Assembly (NCBI RefSeq): GCF_013702265.1
Contig: NZ_CP059348.1
Coordinates: 2,418,001 to 2,482,000, forward strand
Source of the DNA: Providencia rettgeri
GTDB lineage: Bacteria > Pseudomonadota > Gammaproteobacteria > Enterobacterales > Enterobacteriaceae
Reading direction: 5' to 3'
DNA length: 64,000 nucleotides
The notes below the pieces were generated by a model. It did not search any database. It saw nothing but the letters and a program-made list of their open reading frames with translations, and had not been told where the DNA came from. Position numbers and translations under genes: made by a program. Positions 39,451-49,863 of this stretch are shown here, piece by piece; position 1 is the first letter of the stretch; every line of letters begins with the position of its first letter.

Positions 39451-40452
39451 CTATTTATTACCGCGACGTTGCAACTGGTCACGTAAATTTGGCGGAGTTC
39501 CACGAATAGTCAATGTGTCTGTCACGGGATCCCAAAAGATACGCTCTCCCATTAACATCGCGTCAAAGCTAATCGTAATTCCCCCACCACTACCTGAAAA
39601 TTTCGTCAACTGCTTTAAAGTACCGCGATCAGCAGGAAAACTCTCTTCCAATTGATAATCATTTTGGCGAGTGAAATCTTCAAAGCTTTGCTCTTCCACC
39701 ATCGGTAGCTCTTTTGAGAGTTCCTTCAACTCAATCTCTTCGCCTGATTGCAATTGCTCACTGCAATAGCTATGAACTTGTTGGCGATAAGCTTGGCGAG
39801 TATTTTTATCCATCTGCGCATTATCACAAAAATCATCCAATGCTTGGACTAACCCTTTATTCTGTACCTTCGCATTCAAACCTTCAGATGCAGCCAAGAA
39901 ATCCATAAAGAAATCAGAAACTTTACGCCCTACTCGCCCTTTAAGGAAAGTCAGATAACGCTTCGACTCTGGATTGGTTTCCCATTCAGTCAAATCAATA
40001 CGTGCCACAATATCCGCATGAGGAATATCTAAGTAATGAGTCGTACCTAAATCGAGGGATTCAGTCACAAACATGCTATCGCAGCTATTAAGAACGGCAA
40101 TCAGCAGGTATTCCACCGCTAAATAACGATATTGGCAGAAGAGAACGATGCCGCCTTCAGCAAACGGGTATTTTGCCAGCTCATCTTTTAAACGCACGGT
40201 CATTGCGCGGCTAAAGCCTAAAAACTCTTCTTCGCCCTTACGCAGTAACGTTAACGCTTCAGCAAGTTCACTCTCTTCGTTAAACTCACCAAATGCCTTA
40301 CTTTTTGCACTGTATACACGATGTAATTCTGCCATCATGTCTTGCACAACATTGTCTGTCGTCAATAACGAATCACGCAACATGACTTCTAAAGTCTGTT
40401 CATCTCGTTTAATCAACTGGTGTAACGCTATCTGGGTAATTTCCAGACTCAT
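39451..40452 (-). CDS. yejK: nucleoid-associated protein YejK (NdpA)
   Basis: Nucleoid-associated protein of 333 residues. [19 protein letters not shown] and [20 protein letters not shown] match the family; E. coli YejK interacts with topoisomerases. It is divergent from yejL. The minus-strand start is the ATG at 40452, with AAAGGAG upstream. Confidence 0.95.
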   Translation of the reverse strand: MSLEITQIALHQLIKRDEQTLEVMLRDSLLTTDNVVQDMMAELHRVYSAKSKAFGEFNEESELAEALTLLRKGEEEFLGFSRAMTVRLKDELAKYPFAEGGIVLFCQYRYLAVEYLLIAVLNSCDSMFVTESLDLGTTHYLDIPHADIVARIDLTEWETNPESKRYLTFLKGRVGRKVSDFFMDFLAASEGLNAKVQNKGLVQALDDFCDNAQMDKNTRQAYRQQVHSYCSEQLQSGEEIELKELSKELPMVEEQSFEDFTRQNDYQLEESFPADRGTLKQLTKFSGSGGGITISFDAMLMGERIFWDPVTDTLTIRGTPPNLRDQLQRRGNK

Positions 40453-40690
40453 TGTTGGCTCCTTTCGCTAGCAGAAATAATGTCGCGTATTCAAACACTG
40501 TTAGTATTTGTCTGCAACTGAAACCGTTAACCGCCATTTTTTTATTACTTTTATGGCGAACTATTATCCACTTCGGTGATCTAAATAAACATTATTATCA
40601 ATTAAACGAAAATTTGTTTAAAGAAAGAAGAAAAGTCACCCACAATGGGCTATCATATGGAGCTTTCATTAATTTAGGATGTCATAATTT

Positions 40691-40918
40691 ATGCCACAAT
40701 CATCTCGCTATAGTGATGAAAAAGTTGAAGGTTTACTGTCTGACCTTGTTAGTGTGTTAGAAAAAAACCATACTCCCGTTGATCTATCATTAATGGTACT
40801 TGGTAACATGGTTACCAATCTGCTCAATACGTCTGTCGCCCCTGCTCAGCGTAAAATGATTGCAGAGTCCTTTGCCAATGCATTACTTTCTTCTGTACAA
40901 GAAGATAAATCACACTAA
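40691..40918 (+). CDS. yejL: YejL, UPF0352 family
   Basis: A 75-residue helical protein of unknown role, same length as E. coli Yej[16 protein letters not shown] and [17 protein letters not shown] match. AGGATG stands just upstream. It probably shares a transcript with yejM 21 bp downstream, as in E. coli. Confidence 0.94.
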   Translation: MPQSSRYSDEKVEGLLSDLVSVLEKNHTPVDLSLMVLGNMVTNLLNTSVAPAQRKMIAESFANALLSSVQEDKSH

Positions 40919-40939
40919 TTTGGTTGATAAATAAACAGC

Positions 40940-42655
40940 ATGGTCACCCATCAGCGCTACCGTGATAAAGTCTCCAACATGATTGGTTGGGGGCACTGGT
41001 TTGCACTTTTTAATATACTACTTTGCCTTTTGCTAAGTAGCAGCTATCTGTTTATTTTTGACTGGCCAGATACCTTCGCTGGTCGCGCTTATGCCTTCGT
41101 CAGTTGGTTGGGTCATTTCAGTTTCGTGGTGTTCGCCACTTACTTGCTAATCATCTTTCCACTGACCTTTATCGTTATGTCCCAACGATTGTTGAGGGTT
41201 ATCTGTGTGGCGCTAGCCACCGCGGGACTCACCTTATTACTCTTTGATATTCGCGTTTTTAGCCAATTTGGCCTCCATCTTACACCGCAGGTTTGGGATT
41301 TAGTGATTAACCCCGCCAAAGGTGAAATGGCACGCGAATGGCAACTGATGTTCATCAGTATCCCCATTATCTTTTTGGTTGAGATGCTATTTGCGACCTG
41401 GAGCTGGCAAAAATTACGCAGCTTAAGTCGTCAAACATTTGGGCGCCCACTGGCAGGCCTATTCATCGCAACATTTGTGATATCGCATTTAATGTATGCG
41501 TGGGCGGATGCCAATTTTTATCGCCCGATCACGATGCAACGCTATAACTACCCGCTGTCTCAACCAATGACAGCGCGCAAACTTCTTGATAAATATGGGC
41601 TACTCGACCTGACTGCACATCAAAATCGTGTCTTCCAGCAAGGTAGTCCAACTGCACTGAAACTTCAGTACCCATTGAAGCCACTTAGCTATCAAGACCA
41701 AGGTACGGGTTACAATTTACTTTTATTGGTTGTCGATGATTTAGGTAATGTTTCTCAGCAAAACCAAATGAACTCACTGAAAGAGTTCAAAAATATCAGC
41801 TCCCAATTTACCAATCACTATACTTCTGGGTTACGCAATGATACCGCCCTATTTGGGCTGTTCTACGGTATTTCATCAAGTTATATTGATAATATTCTCA
41901 ATGGTCGCCACCCTTCTGTCTTGGTTGAAGCTTTACAACATCAAGGCTATCAGTTTGGTTTATTCTCCACTGATGGGTTTAGCTCACCATTATTCCGACA
42001 AGCGATTTTATCTGACTACTCTTTGCCGACAAAAGCATCGGACAGTGACAAACAAACTATTGCACAGTGGAATTTATGGCTGGATAACGTGAAGCATGGC
42101 TCACCTTGGTTCTCATTCTTAAACATCAAGGGAGCGCCGGGAAGTAATCAAACGGATAACCAAATCAGCCAAGTCATTGATACGCTAAAGAGCCAGAACA
42201 AGCTTAACAATACCATTGTGGTGATCACAGCAAACTACAACAGTAACGGTTCGCAAGAGACTGATTGGGTGAATAAGAAACACTTTAACCGTGACAGTAT
42301 GCAAGTTCCGTTATTTATCTACTGGCCGAATACTCCAGCACAACAAATTGATAAGCTGACTAGCCATCAAGACGTAATGACCACCCTCATGCAGCGTGTG
42401 TTACATGTCAATAACCCACCTGATGATTACAGCCAAGGTGAAGATCTCTTCAGTGCGCAGCGCACTTATCCGTGGGTGATCACCGGCGATAAAAGCGATG
42501 TCGTCATTACCACCAACAACGCGACAATGTATATGGATCATAATGGCCAATTTAATATCTATGACCCACAAGGCAACGAGCAGACTGACGACAAACCAGA
42601 CCTTGCTGAGCTACTGAAAATCTTCACTGAACTTAAACGCTTCAATGAAAATTAG
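40940..42655 (+). CDS. yejM: LPS/phospholipid balance protein YejM (PbgA/LapC)
   Basis: Inner-membrane protein of 571 residues with five N-terminal membrane helices (about residues 18-190) and a periplasmic sulfatase/arylsulfatase-like domain. In E. coli it senses periplasmic lipopolysaccharide and restrains LapB-FtsH degradation of LpxC. The linker segment ANFYRPITMQRYNYPLSQPM between the two parts, thought to contact lipid A, is well conserved. Confidence 0.94.
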   Translation: MVTHQRYRDKVSNMIGWGHWFALFNILLCLLLSSSYLFIFDWPDTFAGRAYAFVSWLGHFSFVVFATYLLIIFPLTFIVMSQRLLRVICVALATAGLTLLLFDIRVFSQFGLHLTPQVWDLVINPAKGEMAREWQLMFISIPIIFLVEMLFATWSWQKLRSLSRQTFGRPLAGLFIATFVISHLMYAWADANFYRPITMQRYNYPLSQPMTARKLLDKYGLLDLTAHQNRVFQQGSPTALKLQYPLKPLSYQDQGTGYNLLLLVVDDLGNVSQQNQMNSLKEFKNISSQFTNHYTSGLRNDTALFGLFYGISSSYIDNILNGRHPSVLVEALQHQGYQFGLFSTDGFSSPLFRQAILSDYSLPTKASDSDKQTIAQWNLWLDNVKHGSPWFSFLNIKGAPGSNQTDNQISQVIDTLKSQNKLNNTIVVITANYNSNGSQETDWVNKKHFNRDSMQVPLFIYWPNTPAQQIDKLTSHQDVMTTLMQRVLHVNNPPDDYSQGEDLFSAQRTYPWVITGDKSDVVITTNNATMYMDHNGQFNIYDPQGNEQTDDKPDLAELLKIFTELKRFNEN

Positions 42656-42762
42656 CGCTTAAATTTCAATCAGTCATCTGGGTTTACTCTTGATTTTGCC
42701 AATGTTTTGAGTAGTATATTTTTTGCCTAAAGCCCTTGTTGTAAAGGCATGTATTCATTAAT

Positions 42763-42839
42763 CGGCACGTAGCGCAGCTTGGTAGCGCACGGTCATGGGG
42801 TGTCCGGGGTCGGAGGTTCAAATCCTCTCGTGCCGACCA
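42763..42839 (+). tRNA. proL: tRNA-Pro (anticodon GGG)
   Basis: Seventy-seven bases with acceptor arms CGGCACG / CGTGCCG, encoded ACCA end, T-loop TTCAAAT and anticodon loop ATGGGGT. It follows yejM as proL does in E. coli. The second anticodon-stem pair is G-C where E. coli has C-G, a compensatory change. Confidence 0.97.
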
Positions 42840-42850
42840 AATTCTCACTC

Positions 42851-42883
42851 AAGCCAGCCTTTTCGGTTGGCTTTTTGTTATTC
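42851..42883 (+). terminator. tRNA-Pro terminator
   Basis: Nine-bp stem AAGCCAGCC / GGTTGGCTT (one G-T pair) with a 5-base loop and T5. Confidence 0.9.
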
Positions 42884-42979
42884 AATACTTCCCTTTCTTT
42901 GACCATTATCTGATAGCCAAATTGCATCGCTATCGGAATAATAGACACTATTCTTTTAACCTTTTATTAAGGACACAGT

Positions 42980-43522
42980 ATGTCGCTATCCGTCACGGTT
43001 GCATTATCACGCCAAGAATTTATCGCCTTTAGCCGCTACTGCCATAAAAATAACTACTTTTTACCCAAAAATCGCAACTTGCTCACTTATACCCTGCTCT
43101 ATTTGATTTTCTTTGCCGTCATGGGAGGATTATTCACCTTACTCCAACATTTTGATATCGAGCTTAATATGGGGCAATTTGTTGTCTCTGTTCTGATGGC
43201 GATATTACTTTATGCCATCTTTGCAATACGTTTGTTTAAAATATTGAACAAAGCGATTCCTGATGCGGATAGCTCGACTTTCTGCACAAAAACATTCACG
43301 GCTGATGAGAATGGATTACACATTGAGAGCGCTTATGGATTATGGCACTACAATTGGAATTCAATGCGTTTTATAAAACAAAATGGAGATACACATTATC
43401 TATTTATTGATAGAACTAGCGCCTTTATTTTCCCAAAACGAGCGTTTGATTCGCACGAAAATTATCTAAAGTTTGTGCAATACCTCACTGAACAAAATTA
43501 TTTTTTAAATAATCCAGAATAA
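42980..43522 (+). CDS. YcxB-like membrane protein
   Basis: A 180-residue protein with two membrane helices (about 36-55 and 66-85) and a C-terminal soluble domain. The pattern of a helical pair followed by FTADENGLHIESAYGLWHYNWNSM... and a region such as YLFIDRTSAFIFPKRAF is that of YcxB-like proteins, whose role is unknown. AAGGACACAGT precedes the ATG. It is the last gene before the T6SS cluster. Confidence 0.7.
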   Translation: MSLSVTVALSRQEFIAFSRYCHKNNYFLPKNRNLLTYTLLYLIFFAVMGGLFTLLQHFDIELNMGQFVVSVLMAILLYAIFAIRLFKILNKAIPDADSSTFCTKTFTADENGLHIESAYGLWHYNWNSMRFIKQNGDTHYLFIDRTSAFIFPKRAFDSHENYLKFVQYLTEQNYFLNNPE

Positions 43523-44044
43523 ATCTTAGTAAACCAAATTAATTTAGCATAATCATCCATTATGCTTTATTTTAAATTTTGCGAGTAATTTATATTCACT
43601 ACACATTTTTTTACACTTTATTTTTAGCTTTAACTAACGATTTATATTAAAAATTAGAAATAACTCCACGAATAGTATTTCGTCTATATTATCGTCCGAT
43701 ATCACCCTCTTTATGTGTAAAATTATTTATATATTCTGATTTTCTTAAGAATAATCTCTATTTTCACTATCAAAATTTCCTGCAAAAAATCCACTCACTT
43801 TCATTGTGAATACACATTAGCTTTGATTTTAAATGATTTTTAATTAATTAAATAGCTGCTAATACGTAAAAATACGTTACGTCACACTCAAACATAAAAT
43901 CATATCCATTAGAAACCTTGATCTATCAGCCTTAAAATTATATAAAATAGCAAACTGATTTAAGCCAAATTAAAGTTGAAGAATATATTTCATTTACCAA
44001 TAATTCATATTTAAAGCGAGTAATACCACTAAAGGACTCCTAAA
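43523..44044. other. 522-bp A/T-rich region upstream of the T6SS cluster
   Basis: No gene seen. Strongly A/T-rich, the kind of region H-NS silences ahead of secretion clusters. No sigma-54 -24/-12 pattern or other clear promoter was found by eye. It should hold the main tssB promoter; AAAGGACTCCTAAA is the tssB ribosome site. Confidence 0.55.
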
Positions 44045-44542
44045 ATGTCAGATAGCTTCCAAAATGAAGTACCGAAGGCTCGAGTTAATATCAAATTAGA
44101 CTTGCACACGGGTGGTGCGCAGAAAAAAGTGGAATTACCACTTAAATTATTAGCTGTTGGTGATTACAGCAATGGACAAGATAATCGAGCATTATCTGAG
44201 CGCGAAAAAGTTAATATCAATAAAAATAACTTTAATAGTGTACTCACTGAATTTGCACCGGCCATTAATCTCACAGTGAAAAACACCCTTGCCGGTGATG
44301 GAAGTGAAGAAAGCATCAACCTCTCTTTCAAAAACATGAAAGATTTTGAGCCTGAGCAAGTTGCCCGTCAAATTCCTCAACTACGCGCAATGTTAGCTAT
44401 GCGCAATTTGCTGCGTGACCTGAAATCTAATCTCCTCGATAACGCAACGTTCCGCCGTGAACTGGAAAACATCCTTAAAGATCCAGAGCTCAGTGATGAA
44501 CTTCGTGAAGAACTAGCACAGCTAGCACCGAAGAAAGATTAA
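44045..44542 (+). CDS. tssB: T6SS contractile sheath small subunit TssB (VipA)
   Basis: Forms with TssC the contractile sheath that drives the Hcp tube. It has 165 residues, the family length. EVPKARVNIKLDLHTGG and ELPLKLLAVGDY at the N-terminus and QIPQLRAMLAMRNLLRDLK are hallmarks. First gene of the cluster visible, 25 bp before tssC. Confidence 0.96.
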   Translation: MSDSFQNEVPKARVNIKLDLHTGGAQKKVELPLKLLAVGDYSNGQDNRALSEREKVNINKNNFNSVLTEFAPAINLTVKNTLAGDGSEESINLSFKNMKDFEPEQVARQIPQLRAMLAMRNLLRDLKSNLLDNATFRRELENILKDPELSDELREELAQLAPKKD

Positions 44543-44567
44543 TTTGGATTATTAAAGGATTATGCTG

Positions 44568-46106
44568 ATGTCTGTAAAAACTGAATCAACTCAAGGCGCA
44601 ACAACTGTGCTGGATGACACCTCAAATCAAGGTGTTTATGCTTCTTTGTTCGAAAAAATCAATTTAACGCCAGTCGCATCAATCAGTGATATTAACGCAT
44701 TCCAAGACAATGCAGCCTTGGCAGATGCAACGGCTGACGAACGCGTCACTGTCGCCGTTCAAGTCTTCCTCGATCGTTTAAAATCATCAGGTCAAAAAGT
44801 CGAGCGTTTAGATAGAAACCTGCTCGACCATCATATTGCTGAACTTGATAAGCAAATCAGCCAACAATTGGATGAAGTCATGCACCACCAAGACTTCCAA
44901 AAAGTTGAATCCACTTGGCGTGGCTTGAAATTCCTGGTTGACCGCACTGATTTTCGTCAAAACGTCAAAATTGAACTGCTAGATATTGCGAAAGACGATT
45001 TACGCCAAGATTTCGAAGATAGCCCAGAAGTCATTCAAAGCGGCCTTTATCACCATACTTACATTGCGGAATATGACACCCCAGGTGGCGAACCTATCGC
45101 AGCAATGATTTCTAACTATGAGTTTGACCGTAGCCCGCAAGATATCGCCTTACTGCGTAGCATCTCCAAAGTCTCAGCATCCGCACATATGCCATTTATC
45201 GGCTCTGTAGGACCAAAATTCTTCGGTAAAGAGACGATGGAAGAAGTGGCGGCAATCAAAGATATTGGCAACTATTTTGATCGTGCTGAATACATCAAAT
45301 GGAAATCATTCCGTGACTCTGATGATGCTCGATATATCGGCTTAACCATGCCTCGTGTGCTTGGTCGTCTGCCATATGGCCCAGATACCGTACCTGTTCG
45401 TAGCTTCAACTACGTTGAAGAAGTTAAAGGCCCAGACCACGAGAAATACCTGTGGACCAACGCCACCTTTGCTTTTGCTGCCAACATGGTTAAAAGTTTT
45501 ATCAACAATGGTTGGTGTGTCCAAATTCGTGGACCTCAAGCCGGTGGTGCTGTTAAAGATCTCCCAATCCACCTGTTTGATTTAGGAACGGGCAGTCAGG
45601 TCAAAATTCCATCCGAAGTGATGATCCCAGAGACCCGTGAATTTGAATTCGCCAATCTTGGATTTATCCCGCTGTCTTACTACAAAAACCGTGATTACTC
45701 CTGTTTCTTCTCTGCTAACTCGGCGCAGAAGCCCGCGTTATACGATACCGCGGATGCCACCGCAAACAGCCGTATCAACGCTCGTTTGCCATACATTTTC
45801 TTACTGTCCCGTATCGCCCATTACTTGAAGCTGATTCAACGCGAAAACATTGGTACCACCAAAGACAGACGCTTACTTGAATTAGAACTCAACAACTGGG
45901 TTCGTGGCTTAGTGACTGAAATGACCGATCCTGGTGATGATTTACAAGCTTCTCACCCGCTGCGTGATGCAAAAGTGGTTGTTGAAGATATCGAAGATAA
46001 CCCGGGCTTCTTCCGTGTGAAACTGTACGCGGTTCCACACTTCCAAGTCGAAGGTATGGATGTTGATTTATCGCTAGTTTCACAAATGCCTAAAGCAAAA
46101 GCCTAA
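44568..46106 (+). CDS. tssC: T6SS contractile sheath large subunit TssC (VipB)
   Basis: Large sheath subunit. Of two nearby ATGs, the one at 44568 lies 8 bases after AAAGGA, so 512 residues. VESTWRGLKFLVDRTDF, YIGLTMPRVLGRLPYG and the C-terminal PGFFRVKLYAVPHFQVEGMD are conserved. It is 22 bp ahead of tssK. ClpV normally recognises an N-terminal helix of TssC/VipB. Confidence 0.96.
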   Translation: MSVKTESTQGATTVLDDTSNQGVYASLFEKINLTPVASISDINAFQDNAALADATADERVTVAVQVFLDRLKSSGQKVERLDRNLLDHHIAELDKQISQQLDEVMHHQDFQKVESTWRGLKFLVDRTDFRQNVKIELLDIAKDDLRQDFEDSPEVIQSGLYHHTYIAEYDTPGGEPIAAMISNYEFDRSPQDIALLRSISKVSASAHMPFIGSVGPKFFGKETMEEVAAIKDIGNYFDRAEYIKWKSFRDSDDARYIGLTMPRVLGRLPYGPDTVPVRSFNYVEEVKGPDHEKYLWTNATFAFAANMVKSFINNGWCVQIRGPQAGGAVKDLPIHLFDLGTGSQVKIPSEVMIPETREFEFANLGFIPLSYYKNRDYSCFFSANSAQKPALYDTADATANSRINARLPYIFLLSRIAHYLKLIQRENIGTTKDRRLLELELNNWVRGLVTEMTDPGDDLQASHPLRDAKVVVEDIEDNPGFFRVKLYAVPHFQVEGMDVDLSLVSQMPKAKA

Positions 46107-46128
46107 CGGTTATTAAAGGTCATTCAGG

Positions 46129-47466
46129 ATGAAAATCTACCGTCCCCTATGGACAGACGGGGCCTTTTTGGCCCCTCAGCAATTTCAACAGCAAGCCCGT
46201 TGGGACGGTCATGTTGCTGAAGTGGTCGCACAAATGGGTATCGCCTCCACGTGGGGCGTCATTAGTACCGAGTTTGATGCCAGTGCATTAACGCTCTCTC
46301 GCGTAAGCGCCCAAAAAATCGTGGTGCGCTTTCACGATGGCACACTGATTGACACAACCTTAGCTGATGCCCTTCCTCCGGTATTGTCCCTCAATGATTA
46401 TGCGGATCGCCAGTCATTGGATATCGTTCTGGCATTGCCTTTAATGCTAGCCAATGGTGGAAACTTAGTTCCTGAAACAGGAACCGATCGCCCACGTCGA
46501 TTTAGCCAAGAATGGGTTAAAGTTCAAGACTTATTAGGGCATGAACAAACAGACATTGCCGTATTACGTCACGTGGCAACACTGCGTTTTGCTCATGATG
46601 AGAATGAAGCCTATATGACCTGCCCTGTTGCACGCCTTATTCGCAACGCTCAAGGGATGTGGGAATTTGATAGCCACTTCATTCCTCCCTTACTTTCCTG
46701 TCAAGGAAGTGCTGAATTACGAACATTGCTTTCTGAGTTTATGCACCGTTTAGTGGCTAAGCGCCGTCGTTTAATGGCGCTACGTCGCGAAAGTAATGAA
46801 AAAATGGCCGACTTTGTGGTCGCTGATGTTTCACTGTTTTGGTTACTGAATTCACTGAATAGTGCCGAGCCGGTCCTCAATGAACTCAGCACCGCATTAC
46901 ATCGTCATCCTGAATTACTCTATCGAGAGCTAGCTCGTTTAGCGGGCAGCTTATTAACTTTTTCCTTAGAAAGTAAGCTGGAAGATATCCCGCTATACAA
47001 ACATGAGCAGCCAGAGCTTGTTTTCCCACCTCTTTTTGCCTTGTTAAATACACTGCTTGAAGCCAGTTTGCCTTCTCGCGTTATTAGCATTGAATTGGCG
47101 AAAGAAGGTCCATTCTGGAAAGGTCAACTCCATGACGGTCGATTACGTGAAGAAGCCGATTTTTACTTATCGGTTCGCTCATCATTGCCTGCTCACTTAT
47201 TGATCGCTCAATTTCCACTCCTTTGCAAAGCGGGCAGCAGTGATGATGTGGCGGACGTCGTTAATGTGGCACTCAATGGTATTCCATTGAAACCGCTCAG
47301 CCATGTTCCAACGGCGGTCCCTCTTCGCTTAGAAAACCAATATTTTGCGCTAGATATTGAAACACCTGCGGGTCAAGCCATGCTCTCTTCTGGGCAATGT
47401 GCTTTCTATGTTCCAAGCACGTTAGGTGACATTCAATTAGAGCTGTTTGCGGTACTTCGCTCATGA
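46129..47466 (+). CDS. tssK: T6SS baseplate protein TssK
   Basis: Trimeric baseplate component that links the baseplate to the TssJLM membrane complex. It has 445 residues. The N-terminal WTDGAFLAPQQFQQQARWDG and RLENQYFALDIETPAGQAM are family signatures. It ends by ATGA overlap with tssL. Confidence 0.95.
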   Translation: MKIYRPLWTDGAFLAPQQFQQQARWDGHVAEVVAQMGIASTWGVISTEFDASALTLSRVSAQKIVVRFHDGTLIDTTLADALPPVLSLNDYADRQSLDIVLALPLMLANGGNLVPETGTDRPRRFSQEWVKVQDLLGHEQTDIAVLRHVATLRFAHDENEAYMTCPVARLIRNAQGMWEFDSHFIPPLLSCQGSAELRTLLSEFMHRLVAKRRRLMALRRESNEKMADFVVADVSLFWLLNSLNSAEPVLNELSTALHRHPELLYRELARLAGSLLTFSLESKLEDIPLYKHEQPELVFPPLFALLNTLLEASLPSRVISIELAKEGPFWKGQLHDGRLREEADFYLSVRSSLPAHLLIAQFPLLCKAGSSDDVADVVNVALNGIPLKPLSHVPTAVPLRLENQYFALDIETPAGQAMLSSGQCAFYVPSTLGDIQLELFAVLRS

Positions 47467-48119
47467 ACAATACAACATCGCACCATACTATCGACATGAT
47501 CTTCGCTCAAACTTGGCTGATGGTTTGTCAATTGCATCAAGGCACTGCCATCACTCAAGGGGATAATTTTTATCGTCGCGTTTGCCAACTCATTGATGAA
47601 ACACGTCAAAAACTGCTTGAACATGGCTACCCTGAATCCGCCATTGAACATATGCAATACGCTCAATGTGCCCTGATTGATGAATCTGTGATGAATCGCC
47701 AACACCAAGATGATGGCTACAACACATGGATCCAATCTCCTTTGCAAGCACGCTACTTCAATACATTAGAAGCGGGAGACAAACTTTGGGATCGCCTACG
47801 CAGCATTTTAAATGAAACCGCTCCGAATCCTGACGTTTTGCTCTGTTTTCATCGCGTGCTTACCCTCGGATTTGTCGGTAAGTTTCGCCAAAAAGAGGCG
47901 CCAGAACGTGAACGCATCGTCGCTCAACTTAATGTTCAACTTCCAGACTATCTGATCGCTTCAGAATTGCCTCTCGTCGTAAAACCTAAATTACGGTTTA
48001 GCCGTCGCAGACTTTACTGGTTTGGTTGGGTAGGTGGCATCCTCATACTCGCCGCCATGTGGTGGGGATTCAGTGCATCGTTAGAACATTTACTACAACA
48101 GTGGATGACACAAGGATAG
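47463..48119 (+). CDS. tssL: T6SS membrane-complex protein TssL (DotU family, short form)
   Basis: Inner-membrane part of the TssJLM complex: cytoplasmic helical domain then a single C-terminal membrane helix (FGWVGGILILAAMWWGF, about 190-208). It has 218 residues with no peptidoglycan-binding extension. CALIDESVMN is a DotU signature. The ATG overlaps the tssK stop. The neighbouring gene supplies a peptidoglycan-binding domain separately. Confidence 0.94.
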   Translation: MNNTTSHHTIDMIFAQTWLMVCQLHQGTAITQGDNFYRRVCQLIDETRQKLLEHGYPESAIEHMQYAQCALIDESVMNRQHQDDGYNTWIQSPLQARYFNTLEAGDKLWDRLRSILNETAPNPDVLLCFHRVLTLGFVGKFRQKEAPERERIVAQLNVQLPDYLIASELPLVVKPKLRFSRRRLYWFGWVGGILILAAMWWGFSASLEHLLQQWMTQG

Positions 48120-48121
48120 GC

Positions 48122-49861
48122 ATGCAAAATCCAATCAAACAGTGTCTGACGCTTTTTGCTACGGGGCTTTTTTTGTGGCTACTCTGGGGATTTTGGTCTC
48201 TAGGGCAAAGTGTCACCATTTTTGTTTCCGTCTTCGTCTTAGTACTGACGGGGGGAATGTTGTTTTGGCAATATAAACAACGACGCCAAGTGTTATCCAC
48301 TGAACATGATTATACGGGTGCATTTCCGGCTGATAATTATCAGGGGCCTGTCATTTTAGTCTGTGGTCAATCTCAAGCACTATTCCTGGATGACCAATTA
48401 CACAGAGAAACAAATCAAGGTTGGTACATTCGTGTATCCGCCCCCACTGAGCTCGTTAAACTGATTGCCGCATTGGTGGAATATGCCCCTTCACTATCGG
48501 GTCACTTATCCTTACTTTACGTTGTATTACCCGAGCAACTGACTCAACAAGAAACCCTGACACAAGCACTACTCAACTGGCGTCGAGCGATTGGGGAAGG
48601 CCGTCAAAAAATCGGTGCTAAATTACCATTTTGGGTAACGGTATACCTTTCTAAACCTCATCACGCTGAAACCGCTATACATGTTGATGATGAACATACC
48701 CCTTGGATGACGTTACTCAGCCACCAAACTGAATTTCAGGTAGAGCAAGAAGGTGCGATGTCAGTCCCTTACTCCGTGTGGCTACCTACGCATTTCGGAC
48801 AGTCAGAACAAAGCCTGCAATTTTCGCTGTGGCTAGACACCTTACAAAGTTGGCTAAACCAGGTTTTAGTGCCTCAATTCACCCTGCCTCAAGCTGGAGC
48901 TCCGAAGCAAATCCCTTCAGCATGGGCCATTCAGTGGATAGATATCACTAGTCAGCCGAACAATTTATGGCAGCAATTCATCCAAGAAAAAACCACATTG
49001 CCATTACACTCCTCAGTACAAACAACGGATTTACTCCCTTTGCCGGATGTCATGCTACGCCGCTTACATCATGATATTAGCTTAAGCCGAACGGAAAAAA
49101 GCCTCGGTGCAATTGGCGCTATTTTTGGGATTTTCTTAGTGGGTGCTTTAGTCGGCAGCTACCACCACAACCAACAACTCATTCGCCATATTGGTGAAGA
49201 TATTGCTCGTTTCTCTCAGCTTTCAGATGTTCCACTCGCACCAAAATTGACCGCTTATCAGCAGCTCCAAGATGATGCCGCTGAGCTTGCACGCTGGGAG
49301 CGTGAAGGGATCCCAAGCGCTTACTCTTTAGCGTTATATCAAGGTAATCGAATATTGCCTTACTTACATACTCTGCTAGGAAGTTGGGCGCCTTCTCAAC
49401 CTGAAATCGCCCCTGAAGCGCCGACTGCCCCACCTCAAATTGTCACTTTGGATAGCTTGTCTTTATTCGATGTTGGGCAATACACACTCAAAACGGGCGC
49501 GACCAAAGTATTAGTTGATGCGTTACTCAATATCAAAGCCAAACCCGGCTGGTTAATTATGGTTTCTGGCTATACCGATAACACCGGGAATCCAGAACAA
49601 AATCAAAAACTGTCTTTAAAACGCGCAGAGTCTGTCCGTGATTGGATGATTCAAACCAGCGATATCTCGCCAACCTGCTTTGCTGTGCAGGGATACGGGC
49701 AAAATAACCCCGTTGCCGACAACAACACCACTGACGGACGAGCTCGCAATCGCCGCGTAGAAATTCGCCTGATACCTCAAGCTGAAGCTTGTCAGATATT
49801 AGGCGTCAACACCGTACCATCGATGGATGGTGGTACACATTCCACACTAAAGGAGAAGTAG
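48122..49861 (+). CDS. tagL: T6SS peptidoglycan-binding accessory protein, TagL-like (OmpA domain)
   Basis: 579 residues from the ATG at 48122, which follows AAGGA (longer open frames upstream overlap tssL). There are two N-terminal membrane helices (about 8-55), a roughly 270-residue cytoplasmic region, a third helix (about 328-350) and a C-terminal OmpA-like domain (about 450-565) with GYTDNTGNPEQNQKLSLKRA and DGRARNRRVEI, which bind peptidoglycan. Three helices plus a periplasmic OmpA domain is the layout of TagL of enteroaggregative E. coli, which anchors the T6SS to the wall. Confidence 0.75.
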   Translation: MQNPIKQCLTLFATGLFLWLLWGFWSLGQSVTIFVSVFVLVLTGGMLFWQYKQRRQVLSTEHDYTGAFPADNYQGPVILVCGQSQALFLDDQLHRETNQGWYIRVSAPTELVKLIAALVEYAPSLSGHLSLLYVVLPEQLTQQETLTQALLNWRRAIGEGRQKIGAKLPFWVTVYLSKPHHAETAIHVDDEHTPWMTLLSHQTEFQVEQEGAMSVPYSVWLPTHFGQSEQSLQFSLWLDTLQSWLNQVLVPQFTLPQAGAPKQIPSAWAIQWIDITSQPNNLWQQFIQEKTTLPLHSSVQTTDLLPLPDVMLRRLHHDISLSRTEKSLGAIGAIFGIFLVGALVGSYHHNQQLIRHIGEDIARFSQLSDVPLAPKLTAYQQLQDDAAELARWEREGIPSAYSLALYQGNRILPYLHTLLGSWAPSQPEIAPEAPTAPPQIVTLDSLSLFDVGQYTLKTGATKVLVDALLNIKAKPGWLIMVSGYTDNTGNPEQNQKLSLKRAESVRDWMIQTSDISPTCFAVQGYGQNNPVADNNTTDGRARNRRVEIRLIPQAEACQILGVNTVPSMDGGTHSTLKEK

Positions 49862-49863
49862 TT

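Noticed and set aside
43523..44044. Sigma-54 promoter for the T6SS cluster
   Set aside because: No TGGC-N8-TTGC type -24/-12 element with correct spacing was found.
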